NCBI GenBank assembly: GCA_001970855.1 | Contig: LSSN01000916.1 | Location: forward strand, 2,119 to 20,269 | Length of the DNA stretch: 18,151 nucleotides | Origin: Smittium culicis | Taxonomy: Eukaryota > Kickxellomycota > Harpellomycetes > Harpellales > Legeriomycetaceae | Reading direction: 5' to 3' | The notes under the pieces: generated by a model | Seen by the model: only the letters and a program-made list of their open reading frames with translations | What the model was told of the DNA's origin: nothing | Databases searched by the model: none | Translations under genes and position numbers: made by a program | Part shown: one piece after another, positions 1 to 8,339 of the stretch | How positions within the stretch are numbered: the first letter of the stretch is position 1 | Layout: the number at the start of each line of letters is the position of its first letter

Positions 1-14
1 CCCCCCCCCCCCCC
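1..14. repeat. Poly-C homopolymer at the window edge
   Basis: Fourteen consecutive C bases open the window and may continue beyond it. Such a run is striking in DNA that is about 80% A+T. A second C-rich tract lies at about 344-356 (eight C, one T, four C). The terminal position suggests an assembly break or a sequencing artefact rather than a functional element. Confidence 0.9.
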
Positions 15-850
15 GTGCTCCCAAATAAGTTTTGCTGGTGTTTTTGGGCTTCGTAGAATATCGCTTGATCTTATACCCAAAGTCCAAAACTATAACTCTC
101 AGTTCCAATCATGAAATATTTATTTCGGAAGCCTATCAATAAATTCATCTATCCTGCATTTAGCCTAACTTTTTTTTTAAAATTTTTGTCGTGTTTTTTG
201 ACTCATCAAATTTTTTGAAATACAATAAAATCTTTCTAATGTTGACATTAGAAGGTTGATTCGTGTAGGAATGGTTTTATATCTCGCTGAAATTATTCAG
301 CACCCACTTTCCCTTTAGTTATAGATATTTATACCCCCCCCTCCCCGATCAGTTTCAGTAATATCAGCACGATACCACAATTGAGCCACCACTTTCAACA
401 GAGATAAATCCACATATTTCTTCTACGCTTAATTAATCGGTTTATTATTAATTACTTTTTATATTTGTTTAGTGTGTCCAGTTTTTTTCTTACGCTCAGT
501 CAAACGTAATCGAGTAATGTACCAATTATTTTAAAGGTTAGATATACTTTTTTTTTGACTCTCAGTTTCAGGACACCAAAGTACTCCGCTACTCAAAGTG
601 AGATTCCTTTTTACCAAAAATATCTAATATTCTCCTCCATATATATCCTGAAAAGGTAAATATGGAAAAGCGTTTTTTTTTATATTTTAGCTTTTATTTA
701 TCTTTAACTATTAATTATCATTATTCAAATTATTGAGATCAACAAACAATAAATATCATAACTTTAAAAGTAGTATCAATTAAAGTTTGATTCGCTCTAG
801 GTTTTTATTACTCTCTATTACGAATTACAACTTTTTATAAACTTTTTATA
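15..850 (+). other. Upstream flank or 5' part of the LINE, unassigned
   Basis: No recognisable gene. The frame later used by the LINE endonuclease is unusually open here. From about 405 to 656 it has a single stop (TAA near 504), and it closes at a TAA near 657. The implied peptide is rich in Phe, Leu, Ser and Ile, partly because the strand is T-rich, which by itself lowers stop frequency. The segment FFLTLS occurs twice, near 483 and 549. I see no CCHC knuckle or coiled coil that would identify a LINE ORF1. It could be a decayed ORF1, a 5' UTR, or unrelated flank. Confidence 0.3.
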
Positions 851-959
851 AATCGGGACAATAATTCCAGGTTTTCCATTTATCATCGCTTATTTATCTA
901 TTTTTTTTTATTCTCGGATTTATTAAAATAAAAAAACACTTGGATATAGTGCGGCAATA

Positions 960-1860
960 TATGTGGATATCATCTAGACTAACTTATTAAAAAAGTCAGA
1001 AATTTCTCACAAAATTACCACTGTGCACACTAATTTACCTGGTGGTATAACTGAAGATAAATACTCCATTATCTCCCAGCTAGCAACTGAAATGGGACTA
1101 AATAATGAAAAATAAACTGAAATCAACCAGAAAATGTTACCCTATGCCGACCATTTGGGAAAATATGCTACACGTATAATAGATAATTATTCAATATACA
1201 CTGAGTCTCATATTAATGAATTTATGCAAATGATTATGTAAATATTATGGGATCATATAGAGTTATAATTTAAAAATAATTACACGGAATTTAAAAGTTT
1301 TTATCGATGATAAAAAAAAATAATAACCTTGGAATCGTTGAGAAACTCCGATATAGACATAATCTTTCTACAACAGGTTCACTTTGACGAATTTAAGCAT
1401 GAAAATTGGAAACGTAAATGGCTTCTAGAATCAGTCTGATCCTTTCATAGGATGATTCTAAAAAACAAAAAAAATGTAGCAATTAAGGGGAAAATCATGT
1501 ATAATAGTGGTTGAATCTTTGCAATTACATTTAAAAATGGGAAAATAATAGAAAAAGCAAAATTAATAAGCATTCAAGTACCCGCAACATATAAACACAG
1601 AAAATTATTTTATAATGGAATAGAAGATATTTTTGCTAATATGAACAAAATTATAATTCTAGAGGACTGTAACGTTGTTAGTGACAATTCTAAAGATATG
1701 TTTTCTAGAAAAAAATTCAATTAATCGGATATATGTATTTTTTTTAGAAAATTTAAATTTAGTTGATCTAAAATATGCCATGAAAAAAAATATAAATATG
1801 TTTATTTGGATCCCGCACAGAAGCAAGCTTATGAGCGATCGAACCATATATTAGTAATAA
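960..1860 (+). pseudogene. LINE APE-type endonuclease domain, broken
   Basis: One frame runs from about 852 to 1720 with only about nine stops in 290 codons; near 27 would be expected at this base composition. An unrecognised N-terminal stretch (960-1275, including VHTNLPGGITEDKYSI at 1023) precedes the nuclease. The block DIDIIFLQQVHFDEF (about 1356-1400) matches the conserved D-I-I-x-L-Q-E-T-H box, with the catalytic Glu now Gln. ISIQVPATYKHRKLFYNG (about 1570) matches the Y-A-P-x-x-x-x-x-R block. IIILEDCNVV (about 1650) matches the I-L-x-G-D-F-N block, damaged. After a frame slip in a T-run near 1735-1745, FIWIPHRSKLMSDRTIY (about 1800-1850) matches the F-T-W...S-R-I-D-R-I-Y end of the domain. 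In life the domain would nick chromosomal DNA to prime reverse transcription; loss of the catalytic Glu and the stops mean it cannot. Confidence 0.9.
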
Positions 1861-1979
1861 AGTCACAGGTGGGGAAATTTATAAATATCCACGCTGAAAC
1901 TGGAATTTATTATGATATCCAACAACTTCTTACCGTATATGAATATAAATAAAAAAATAACTATAAAAATAGTACAGCA

Positions 1980-2400
1980 TAAAAAGCCTAAAAATAATAT
2001 TTATCTCATGAAAGAATGTATTACAAGACAAATTATAGGAGAAAAGATTAAGGATGTAGGAAATTGTACACCAGCCGAAACTTAGTCCTATTTTAAAGAT
2101 AAATTGAAAGATATTTTTAATATACATGTTAAACAAAAAAAAAATCGGAAAAAAAGTATAATCTTAGCGTTAGAATCAGAAAAATGACCTTAATACATTT
2201 ATCTAGCTATGACAATATACATTATGGAGTAAATTTTATGCCTTAAAAAATGCAGGAAATTGATTAGAAAAAATAAAAGAAATTCAAAGAGCCGAGATCG
2301 AATCGTTGGTTGTGAGGTCACAAGAAAAGTTATCTGAAGAGAACGAGACAACTATATTATTCAAAAGTTTACAAAAATAAGATAAAGCATAGGCTCTATA
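1980..2400 (+). pseudogene. LINE linker between endonuclease and RT, broken
   Basis: Two coding-like pieces lie in different frames. The first (about 2026-2170) is basic and helical in character, for example YFKDKLKDIFNIHVKQKKN, as expected of the linker that follows the endonuclease. The second (about 2270-2382) contains AEIESLVVRSQEKLSEENET followed by ILFKSLQK. This corresponds to the well-known LINE segment in which an 'R-S-[RQ]-x-x-W-x-E-x-G-E-K' motif precedes 'F-x-x-L-E-K' just before the RT. A frameshift separates the two pieces around 2170-2270. About 2400-2766 is more decayed and I recognise only scattered fragments of the RT entry region, such as PLEFHQKF near 2661, which may be the 'P-x-E-F-Y' box. 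Confidence 0.75.
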
Positions 2401-2766
2401 AAAAAAAAATATTATTCCAAATAATAATACACTTACTGATGGCCCTACAGAAGTTAGAAAGATTGATCATAATTTTATTTAAAAAAAAAATACTAGAGGG
2501 GCAACATAAGTGGCATGTCAAGATGAGCTACTGTCTAGTTCGGAAGATATAACTATTCAAATTAAAAATGCAGAGATAAGATCTAAAATTTCTACTTTAT
2601 AAGTATCGATGGCTATATGAGACTCTAAACTGAAACGTGCCCCTGTTCTGGCTGAAATTCCTCTCGAGTTCCATTAAAAGTTTAGATTAAAAATTTTCAA
2701 GCTCTAGGAAGTATATTTACTATTTAGTATAATGAGAAAAACTTACTTTCTGGTTTTAGTTGACCA

Positions 2767-3470
2767 AATATAGTTTTACTTACAAAAAATTGCGATAATT
2801 ATGAATTTAGTAATTGGAGACTCATATTTTTAATCAATTACTATTGTGAAATTTTAACTAAAATAATAACCCAAAGCCTAAAAAAAAGTAAGAAAAAATG
2901 TAATTTTTATCTGTCAATATTGGTTTGCTGAACGTTAAAATATTATCGACAATATCTTTATTTCAATTCAATAAGAGATCATGAAAGAGAATTCACTGAA
3001 ACAATCAATAGCAGTACGGTGTTTTTTGATCAACAGAAAGCATACTGCAGGGTTTATTCGATCTGCCTTGAATTTTTCCTATTCAAAATTGACCTTTCAA
3101 TCGAATTATAGAATTGGACTAGGATAATTTACAAAGGATCAAATACAAAAATTAAAATAGGAAACCTTTTTACTGATTGGATAGCAATAAATCGAGGCTT
3201 AAGACAGATTGACCTCTTGTCGCCAATGCTCTCTAATATGATGGTAGAGCCTATGTTAATTATGTTACGGAAGAAGCTTAAAAGTATTAAGTTACTAACA
3301 TCAAAAAATAAAACTCTAACATACGCAGATGACATTTTAATATCTTTTACTGATAAAATATAGGCAAAAGTTCTCGAATAAGCTCTAAAATTACACAGTA
3401 TGACCTCAAATTCCATATTAAATGAATTCAAAACTCTTTGCCTGTATGGTTGTATGGTTGTAACGATGAT
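2767..3470 (+). pseudogene. LINE reverse transcriptase domain, broken
   Basis: Successive RT blocks are readable. NIVLLTKNCDNYEFSNWRLI (2767-2826) matches the 'I-x-L-I-x-K-x-x...N-W-R-P-I' block and stays open to a TGA near 2927. Then comes a one-frame slip with FAER*NIIDNIFISIQ (2924-2971), the 'F-x-x-x-R-x-I-x-D-N' block. FFDQQKAYCRV (3022-3054) is the 'F-x-D-x-x-K-A-Y-D-R-V' box, keeping the first catalytic Asp. NRGLRQIDLLSP (3190-3225) is 'R-G-x-R-Q-G-D-P-L-S-P' with G and P lost. TYADDIL (3319-3339) is the catalytic YADD box, intact. SNSILNEFKT (about 3409-3438) is the following 'S-x-x-x-L-N-x-x-K-T' block. The piece from 3022 to 3470 is in a single frame with few stops. The catalytic aspartates survive while surrounding residues have drifted, so loss of activity is relatively old but not ancient. 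Confidence 0.93.
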
Positions 3471-3556
3471 TTAACATTGAAATAAAAAAATTCTGTGATA
3501 ATTAAGAATTTTTACATCTTAGTATACATTTTAGAAAAGGCGGAATTGTAGCTGTT

Positions 3557-3838
3557 TTGATCGAGAAAAAAATATCTATAAATATACAGCGCAAAAAAAA
3601 ATGGCTCAATTGTAGAATAACATCTATTATAGGTAAATTAAAGGTATTGAATGTAATTCTAATATCCAAAATATGGTATACAATACACATTACCCCTTCA
3701 ATCAAGAAACCTTCAAAAAAAAATAACACATATCTATACAAATATATATGGGACAAATATAAATTGACACTTAAACAAGAATTAAATTATAGTGAAGATA
3801 TTGGCGCTCTTGGCCTCATATCTACGCAAGAGCAGTGA
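3557..3838 (+). pseudogene. LINE RT thumb and post-RT segment (open 93-codon fragment)
   Basis: This is the longest stop-free stretch on this strand and belongs to the LINE, not to a separate gene; the ATT at its start is not a credible initiator. The pattern is that of the LINE thumb. IQRKKKWLNCRITSIIGKLK corresponds to 'W-x-x-R-x-L-S-x-x-G-R-x-x'. NVILISKIWYTIHITP corresponds to 'N-x-I-L-x-S-K-L-W-Y-x-x-x-x-x-P'. YLYKYIWDK is the 'F-I-W' element, and GALGLISTQEQ near the end is the 'G-G-L-G-L-I-D-x-x-x-Q' box with one Gly changed to Ala. It is in a different frame from the YADD segment. Beyond the stop at 3836-3838 the sequence (3839-4430) is heavily broken. Confidence 0.88.
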
Positions 3839-4299
3839 ATATCCTAGTTCCCGATGCTCATAGAAAAGGTATTCTCTAATGGGTCTAAAATTTTAGCAGC
3901 GTATAGAAGCTTAATTAGACATAATAATTAGACCTGTTAAATTAGCGGGCAGCATCAGATCTATAGTAAATTATCTGAAGAAAGATTAATTAAATAAGAT
4001 GACAAAAAATATCTAAGACTATTTTCTAAAAATACCTTACTAAATGCTGTAATAGAATAGAAATGAATGCCAAATATTGATGATCGATAGGATCAAAATA
4101 AAATTTTGAAATTTTCTTTCTCTAATCGTAACTTTAAAGGGCTCTTCATTGAGGAAAAAGACCCTGAAAAATTATGAAAAATCAAGATAACTACAAGTGC
4201 AAATTATCTAAAATATTATATAGAGTTGAGCATAGTAGCAAAAGTTTTTATTGGAAAAACATACAAGTGTGAATAAAATAATTGAATTAACGGAATCAA

Positions 4300-4560
4300 T
4301 AAAGCCGGCTGACTTAAATGGATATTATCAATGGGCTTAAAAATAATTAAATTACGGTTCTCAATAAATTAGTAATTACTAATAAAACTCTTTTCGAATA
4401 TTAATTTATAGCAGTGAAAGAATGGTTACTGGAAGTTGAAGGTCCTATTTCTAAAAGCCTCAAATGTTGGTTTGATGATTTAAATGTAACAAATAAGGCA
4501 TATTGGGTGAACATTCGCATTTTGGGGTATGTCCTAAAATAAAGTCAAATATTTTGCTTT
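4300..4560 (+). pseudogene. Decayed LINE C-terminal Cys/His (zinc-knuckle-like) region
   Basis: Two short pieces in different frames look like the Cys/His segment that many L1-type ORF2 proteins carry near the C-terminus. KCWFDDLNVTNKAYW starts near 4462 and may be the first Cys pair, with the second Cys lost. A run from 4499 reads H-I-G-stop-T-F-A-F-W, which matches 'H-x-x-x-x-C-x-x-A-x-x-F-W' apart from the missing Cys. The assignment depends mainly on position between the thumb and the recognised C-terminal tail. Confidence 0.4.
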
Positions 4561-4791
4561 TATTAATTAATGGTCAATAATTAGGAGTTAGATTATATAA
4601 AATTTACAGTATTGTTATAAAAGGGCTTCTTGGTCCCAAGATGATGATGATCTTTTACATATATACTATAAATTCCCAAGAGCACCCAAATTCTAAAAGT
4701 TTATCCTATCATTTTAAAAAATATTAGTATGCCTGAAATACACAACTATTTATAAAATATAAACGCAGTTGATATATTAAATAACCTCTGC

Positions 4792-4998
4792 GTGATCTCA
4801 GAATCGAATCATAACGTAAATTTTTTTCATGAAAAAGCAATCTGGTTAATCTTCTATACAAGAATCGAATTGAATTTCAACAAAAGATTTATTGACCATA
4901 TCGATATGCTAAGGATAAAGATGCAAGATTTAAAATTTCAAATAGCGAGGGATTGTAAAACAGAAAAAATTAGATCCAAATGGCTATTACACAGATGA
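4792..4998 (+). pseudogene. LINE ORF2 C-terminal tail (open 68-codon fragment)
   Basis: This stop-free run ends at a TGA at 4996-4998, probably the true end of the LINE protein. AIWLIFYTRIELNFNKRFID matches the tail pattern 'x-I-W-x-I-W-x-x-R-N-x-x-x-F-x-x-K'. KMQDLKFQIARDC is followed by KSKWLLHR-like basic residues ending in W-L-L-H-R, the usual 'K-x-x-W-x' finish after a helical segment. The GTG at its start is not an initiator; this is the surviving end of a longer broken frame. After the stop, an A-rich region with several oligo-A runs follows, as expected of a LINE 3' UTR and tail. Confidence 0.75.
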
Positions 4999-5574
4999 AA
5001 GTTGTTGTCTATTTCTCAAAAACAAATGGGTCTCAAAAATGACACTTAAAAAATCTTATTAAAATTTGTTGTCCCTCACCCACTGAACCTTTTCAAAAAA
5101 ATTATAAAAACTAAATAAACTGCTTTCAATGGATATTTTAACAAAAATTAACCAATATTCAGTTATTTCTATGTAATACCCAACAAAAACCATTTAATTA
5201 AATTATAAAAACAAATTACACTTAACTTTCTTTTTTTTTCTATTTCTTTTAATATAAATAAATTTATCCCAAAAGTAAATAAATAAAAAAAACAGTTAAA
5301 TTATAAAAAATTAGACTAGTTAAATTTATAAAAATCCTCTAGCGGTCTACCTTCTGCGAGCCCTATGGCTATAGCTTTAGTTCACTTTTTTAATTAATTA
5401 AAAACATCCACATAATATAATTATTGATAATAATACAACAATAAACTAACAAAAAATCATAAAAAAATATTAAAATTAAAATCTTGGAAATTCTATTAAA
5501 TTTTCAGCTATCAAAACCAACTCTATAATAACTGAAAAGCACAAAGATACAAATATTACAAAAATAAAAGTTAA
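4999..5574. other. A-rich LINE 3' flank with a GC-rich hairpin patch
   Basis: No gene seen. The stretch is rich in AAATAAATAAAA-type runs (for example 5276-5293), which could be the remnant of a LINE 3' tail. At about 5340-5386 there is a patch near 50% G+C, out of character with its surroundings. It can fold at 5359-5370 (AGCC, loop CTAT, GGCT). It might be a LINE 3' UTR recognition hairpin, but that is speculation from position. Confidence 0.35.
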
Positions 5575-5811
5575 AACCCCCCACGCAATCAACTATTTAA
5601 GTATCTTTTTCTAGCCTTAAAAAAGAATTTGCCGGTATTAATACTCAATTATCCACAGATATACGGTGTACAAGATTTCTTAGCATATCGAAACTTAAAT
5701 TTTGTACACAAGGAAAAAACAATAGAAATATTTAAGGCGTGGGTAGATGGTAAAGCACAAGAGTGGGGACTTGACCGGGATCTTCAAACAACAATAAAAT
5801 TTTTCCAATAA
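5575..5811 (+). pseudogene. Coding-like relic of unknown family
   Basis: A 78-codon stretch is free of stops, then TAA at 5809-5811, and it would read on for about 19 more codons if that TAA was once CAA. The composition looks protein-like rather than random AT: three Trp, several Asp, Gly and Lys, and better-than-background G+C in KTIEIFKAWVDGKAQEWGLD (about 5716-5775). No ATG lies at a sensible place, and an upstream CTTTTTCTAG at 5605-5614 resembles a 3' splice site, so an exon remnant is possible. I do not recognise the family. A retrotransposon gag fragment is one possibility because of the W-x-x-G-K-A-x-x-W arrangement, but no knuckle or protease confirms it. Confidence 0.4.
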
Positions 5812-6201
5812 ATAATTGACTACGGTTTAAAAAAACACATTTTCTGCTGCTAAAACTAAGCAAATACAACTAGCTAAATAAAAAATTAGTATAAACAATT
5901 GCTAAAGAAGATTTATTTCGAGAGTCAAAGAATAAAATTACTAAATCTCCGAACCCATGAGTTAGTGAGTTAAAGGGTTAAAAGTGATATTAAAATATAC
6001 GACCATCATCCATGAGATAGAAAAAAATACTAAGGTTTAACATCGAATTAGGCTGTTATTATTATGACTTATGAGACTATAGTACTTGTGGATCTGCCTT
6101 AGGATCGTCAAATCTAAAAAAAAAAGTACTTTTGAATGCTCAAAAACTAGAAATGAGGAGTACTATTAAAAACTCTATACTTAATGTTTATAAAATAAGA
6201 A
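5812..6201 (+). other. Broken stretch between two open fragments
   Basis: No intact frame. Short coding-like pieces such as FSAAKTKQIQLAK (near 5840) and a Cys-rich piece near 6053 (C-Y-Y-Y-D-L) are visible. The latter could be a ruined CCHC knuckle, but the spacing of the remaining Cys (near 6086) is wrong for C-x2-C-x4-H-x4-C. It is most likely part of the same decayed element as the flanking open fragments. Confidence 0.25.
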
Positions 6202-6390
6202 TTGAAACTAGAAAAGAATCAAATTACATTCATTGGTACTGGTGATGTTATTTTAAGCTTGTGTTCAAATAATGGTTTTTTTTTAATCACAGAATTTTAT
6301 TGTTGCGATAACAATAAAAGAAAATGTGCGGTAAAGAAAATTAAAAAAAATAGTATAGTTGGTACAAGGCATAAAAGACTAATATTCTAA
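6202..6390 (+). pseudogene. Open fragment, weakly copia-protease-like
   Basis: A 62-codon open run starts at TTG, which is not a plausible eukaryotic initiator, and ends at TAA. ITFIGTGDVILSLCSNNGFF resembles the 'V-x-G-x-G-x-V-x-L-x-x-x-x-x-G' block that follows the aspartic protease site in Ty1/copia polyproteins. The following LITEFYCC could be the 'L-x-x-V-Y-Y' element. The expected D-S-G-A motif upstream is not visible, and the rest of the fragment is basic and uninformative. The call is only suggestive; an unrelated relic is equally possible. Confidence 0.25.
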
Positions 6391-6450
6391 TACAAATAAA
6401 TCCCTCTCCCAACCGAAAGATCCACCCAGACATTGCTTCAAGTAGGCTGG

Positions 6451-6474
6451 ATGACTGAAGTTACAAGCAGTCAT
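6451..6474. repeat. Perfect 7-bp inverted repeat
   Basis: ATGACTG, ten intervening bases, then CAGTCAT. It lies inside the GC-rich island. No function is implied by the sequence. Confidence 0.5.
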
Positions 6475-6809
6475 GGAATTAAGTTCGTTCCAACAAAATT
6501 GAATTCGTTGAGATCATTGAGCTCCTAGTCAGAGCCTACATCTAACAGGATTAATAAAAAATAGGCTCCTACCCAAACGTGGAATGATCGACCTCGCTCT
6601 CCTACAATAAGCTGCTAAACGGCTGATTCCTTAATGCTGTCTAACGCTGGACTTATGCACAGATAATGTCTTAGACTGTGTTAAACGAATCGGTTCCTCC
6701 TGTTTCTAGATGCTCCACTTCTGGAATCGCTGTCCTCCGAATCGCTAGTCATTGAATTCACTATCCCCAACCAAGGATGGTGCAACGCTGTGTGAAATTT
6801 TGGTATATA

Positions 6810-6825
6810 GTACTTAAAAAAGTAC
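6810..6825. repeat. Perfect 6-bp inverted repeat around AAAA
   Basis: GTACTT, AAAA, AAGTAC. It sits near the right edge of the GC-rich island and about 60 bases upstream (minus-strand sense) of the ATG noted there. Could be chance in AT-rich sequence. Confidence 0.45.
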
Positions 6826-7007
6826 ACTAAAGTCCCTAAACCACGGCAAAGTATTTCACTCTTAGGAGTTCAAATAATGGTATATTATTCATTGCTGCTA
6901 ATTAGAGGATGTAAGTTGCAAAAATAACTCATCCCCAAAGTTTTGAAAAACACAATATTTTCCCGCCAGGTACTATAATAAATACAGTAAAAAAAAAGAT
7001 AAGCATT

Positions 7008-7450
7008 TCAATATATAAGACAAATATTTTGAGGCGTATCATACTCCCCAGTTCTCGCAGTGGGATTATCAGTGTGAGAATCAAGTTCAGGGGCAATGGT
7101 GCGATCAGTTTTTTTAATATCGTTCTCGGTAAATAGCTTTGACATCATTTTGTTTGATAATATTTGATTATTTAGTTTTATGCTTAGTTTATATAGTTTT
7201 GTGTATATTAATTGTTAAAAAACATAATACTAATTAAAGTTTGAAAATATATTTAATTTTAATTTTAAAGGTTAAAGGTTAAAAATTTTTTATTATTGCT
7301 ATTATTATTTTTTTGTTTTTTTTATGTTTTATAGTAAATTGTAAATTTAAAAGTTTTAAAGTATTCAGATTAAGGAAGCTTAATTTTAGAATTGTAAAAA
7401 AAATAGTATAAAAGAAAGATTTTTTTTAATTATTATTCTTTTATTTAGTT
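7008..7450 (+). repeat. Divergent direct repeat, copy A
   Basis: Aligned with copy B (8340-8710). The best part is 7030-7072, where TTGAGG, TACTCC, TTCTCGC and GTG.GATT.TC occur in the same order and nearly the same spacing as in B, at about 75% identity over 45 bases. Further collinear anchors are GGGCAA (about 7091), GTTC..GGTAA (about 7123-7131), ATAGTAAATTG (about 7331) and AAAAAAATAGTAT (about 7397). The spacing difference shrinks gradually (about 1325, 1287, 1255 bases), as expected when two copies have accumulated indels. The identity of the repeat is unknown; a long terminal repeat or a shared 5' region of a transposon are both possible. Confidence 0.6.
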
Positions 7451-7634
7451 AATTTTATTAGGATTTAAGGTTTATTTTTAATATTCTTAAAATTTATTAT
7501 TATTATTAATTTTCTTAAAAAATTCGACGACCTTCAGAAAGGCATTTTCTGTGTGTTTATTTATGTGGAAAAAATATACGTGCTCTTCTAAGTTGCTAAA
7601 AGTATTAACATGAATGTCTGTCTTATCTTAATAT

Positions 7635-7814
7635 AGTTGATAAGCCTTTTAATTTTTATGTTTGTGTTCATTGAAGTTGATAGGCTTGACTAGATTTTTT
7701 TTATAAAAATTGAATAATTAAATTGGAGTTTGGATTAATATTTTTTTTTCTTTTTTGATCAATTGTTATTAGTATACTAAAAATTGATAAGCATAGACCA
7801 TTGTAGTTGATGAT
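7635..7814 (+). repeat. Four short imperfect GTTGAT-type motifs
   Basis: AGTTGATAAGCC (7635-7646), AGTTGATAGGCT (7675-7686), AATTGATAAGCA (7782-7793) and AGTTGATGAT (7805-7814) lie on one strand at uneven spacing. They look like repeats of one word in otherwise simple sequence, but the AT bias makes chance recurrence easy. Confidence 0.35.
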
Positions 7815-7820
7815 TTGTAA

Positions 7821-7837
7821 AAAGACAATCTGTCTTT
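7821..7837. repeat. Perfect 7-bp hairpin, 3-base loop
   Basis: AAAGACA, ATC, TGTCTTT. It is followed by mixed sequence rather than a T-run, so it is not a typical terminator, and the context is eukaryotic. Confidence 0.5.
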
Positions 7838-8339
7838 AGCCTTTGTAATTAAATAACCCTCCTTTGCTAAAAAAAACCTTAAACTAATTGTGGATAAGTA
7901 TTAATAAATTTTCTTTCTAGCTCGTGCTATGCTATTATGTAACTGATTTCAAGTTTTGTTTAAATTATTTGTAGTTATATGATTTTAAATTAGAATTACT
8001 GGTAATTTTTATAGGAAAATAAAACTGATTAACTAGCTTCCAAAGACTTTATTCCTACGAATAAAAGCCTGAATGATAAGGGAGATTAACATCTTCCTCA
8101 TGACTTACACAAATACCAGTATATATTTAACGATAATTTTGGATCAGACTTTCCCAGAAACTACAAGATATCTATTCTGAATTTGCCCATTAGCTCTATA
8201 TGAAATTATAAATGCGTTAAAAGAATTAGAATCACAAAAAAGAGGCAAAAAAAATTTTTTAAAGATCTTTAGAAAAAAAATTATTCTTTTGGAATAACGA
8301 TTATTTCAATTAAACCCAAGCCTCTATCTTATGTTGTAG

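Larger units (their letters stand above)
852..5000 (+). mobile_element. Degenerate L1/Tx1-type LINE (non-LTR retrotransposon), nearly full length
   Basis: The blocks of a LINE pol protein follow each other in canonical order on the plus strand: an endonuclease (about 1275-1860), a basic linker (about 1980-2400), a reverse transcriptase (2767-3470), a thumb/C-terminal block (3557-3838), a probable Cys/His region (about 4465-4526) and a C-terminal tail ending at a stop at 4998. The span of about 4.1 kb (about 1,380 codons) is a normal length for L1-clade ORF2. The element is dead: the reading frame changes at least five times, there are dozens of stops, and conserved residues are lost. I see no target-site duplication. 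The 3' tail may be any of several A-rich runs after 4998. RT motif wording resembles LINEs of Mucoromycota-like fungi, but that is recall, not a search. Confidence 0.93.
6395..6890 (-). other. GC-rich island (about 43% G+C) with a coding-like minus-strand frame
   Basis: Counts over 6421-6780 give 40-50% G+C per 60 bases against about 20% in typical background lines, with sharp edges. On the minus strand one frame runs from about 6870 to 6400 with few stops. It is open for about 65 codons (about 6870 to 6690) and includes IPKFHTALHHPWLGIVNSM, with an ATG at 6752-6750 followed by the acidic and Ser/Arg-rich MTSDSEDSDSRSGASRNRRN. It then continues through about five stops, three of them TAA or TAG where Gln would fit. 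The number of stops is not far below chance for this composition, so coding is unproven. I recognise no family. It may be part of a younger insertion, an LTR, or a transferred fragment. Confidence 0.4.
7451..8339. other. AT-rich spacer between the two repeat copies
   Basis: No gene seen on either strand. The stretch contains four short related motifs (see the separate entry), a 7-bp hairpin at 7821-7837, and T-rich runs. If copies A and B were terminal repeats of one element, this spacer of about 0.9 kb would be its interior, but it shows no coding trace. Confidence 0.4.

Noticed and set aside
483..497. A 15-base word (TTTTTTCTTACGCTC) repeated at about 12384
   Set aside because: At this composition several exact 15-mers are expected by chance in 18 kb, and the flanks do not align.
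1659..2136. Two minus-strand ORFs of 62 and 68 codons
   Set aside because: Both lie opposite the LINE endonuclease and linker and have low-complexity Phe/Ile/Tyr composition.
3129..3431. A minus-strand ORF of 100 codons
   Set aside because: It lies opposite the readable RT core (YADD and neighbouring boxes), so it is an antisense shadow.
3502..3756. A minus-strand ORF of 84 codons
   Set aside because: It is the antisense shadow of the LINE thumb segment at 3557-3838.
4792..4998. An independent small gene
   Set aside because: Its residues match the C-terminal tail of the LINE and it has no ATG start.
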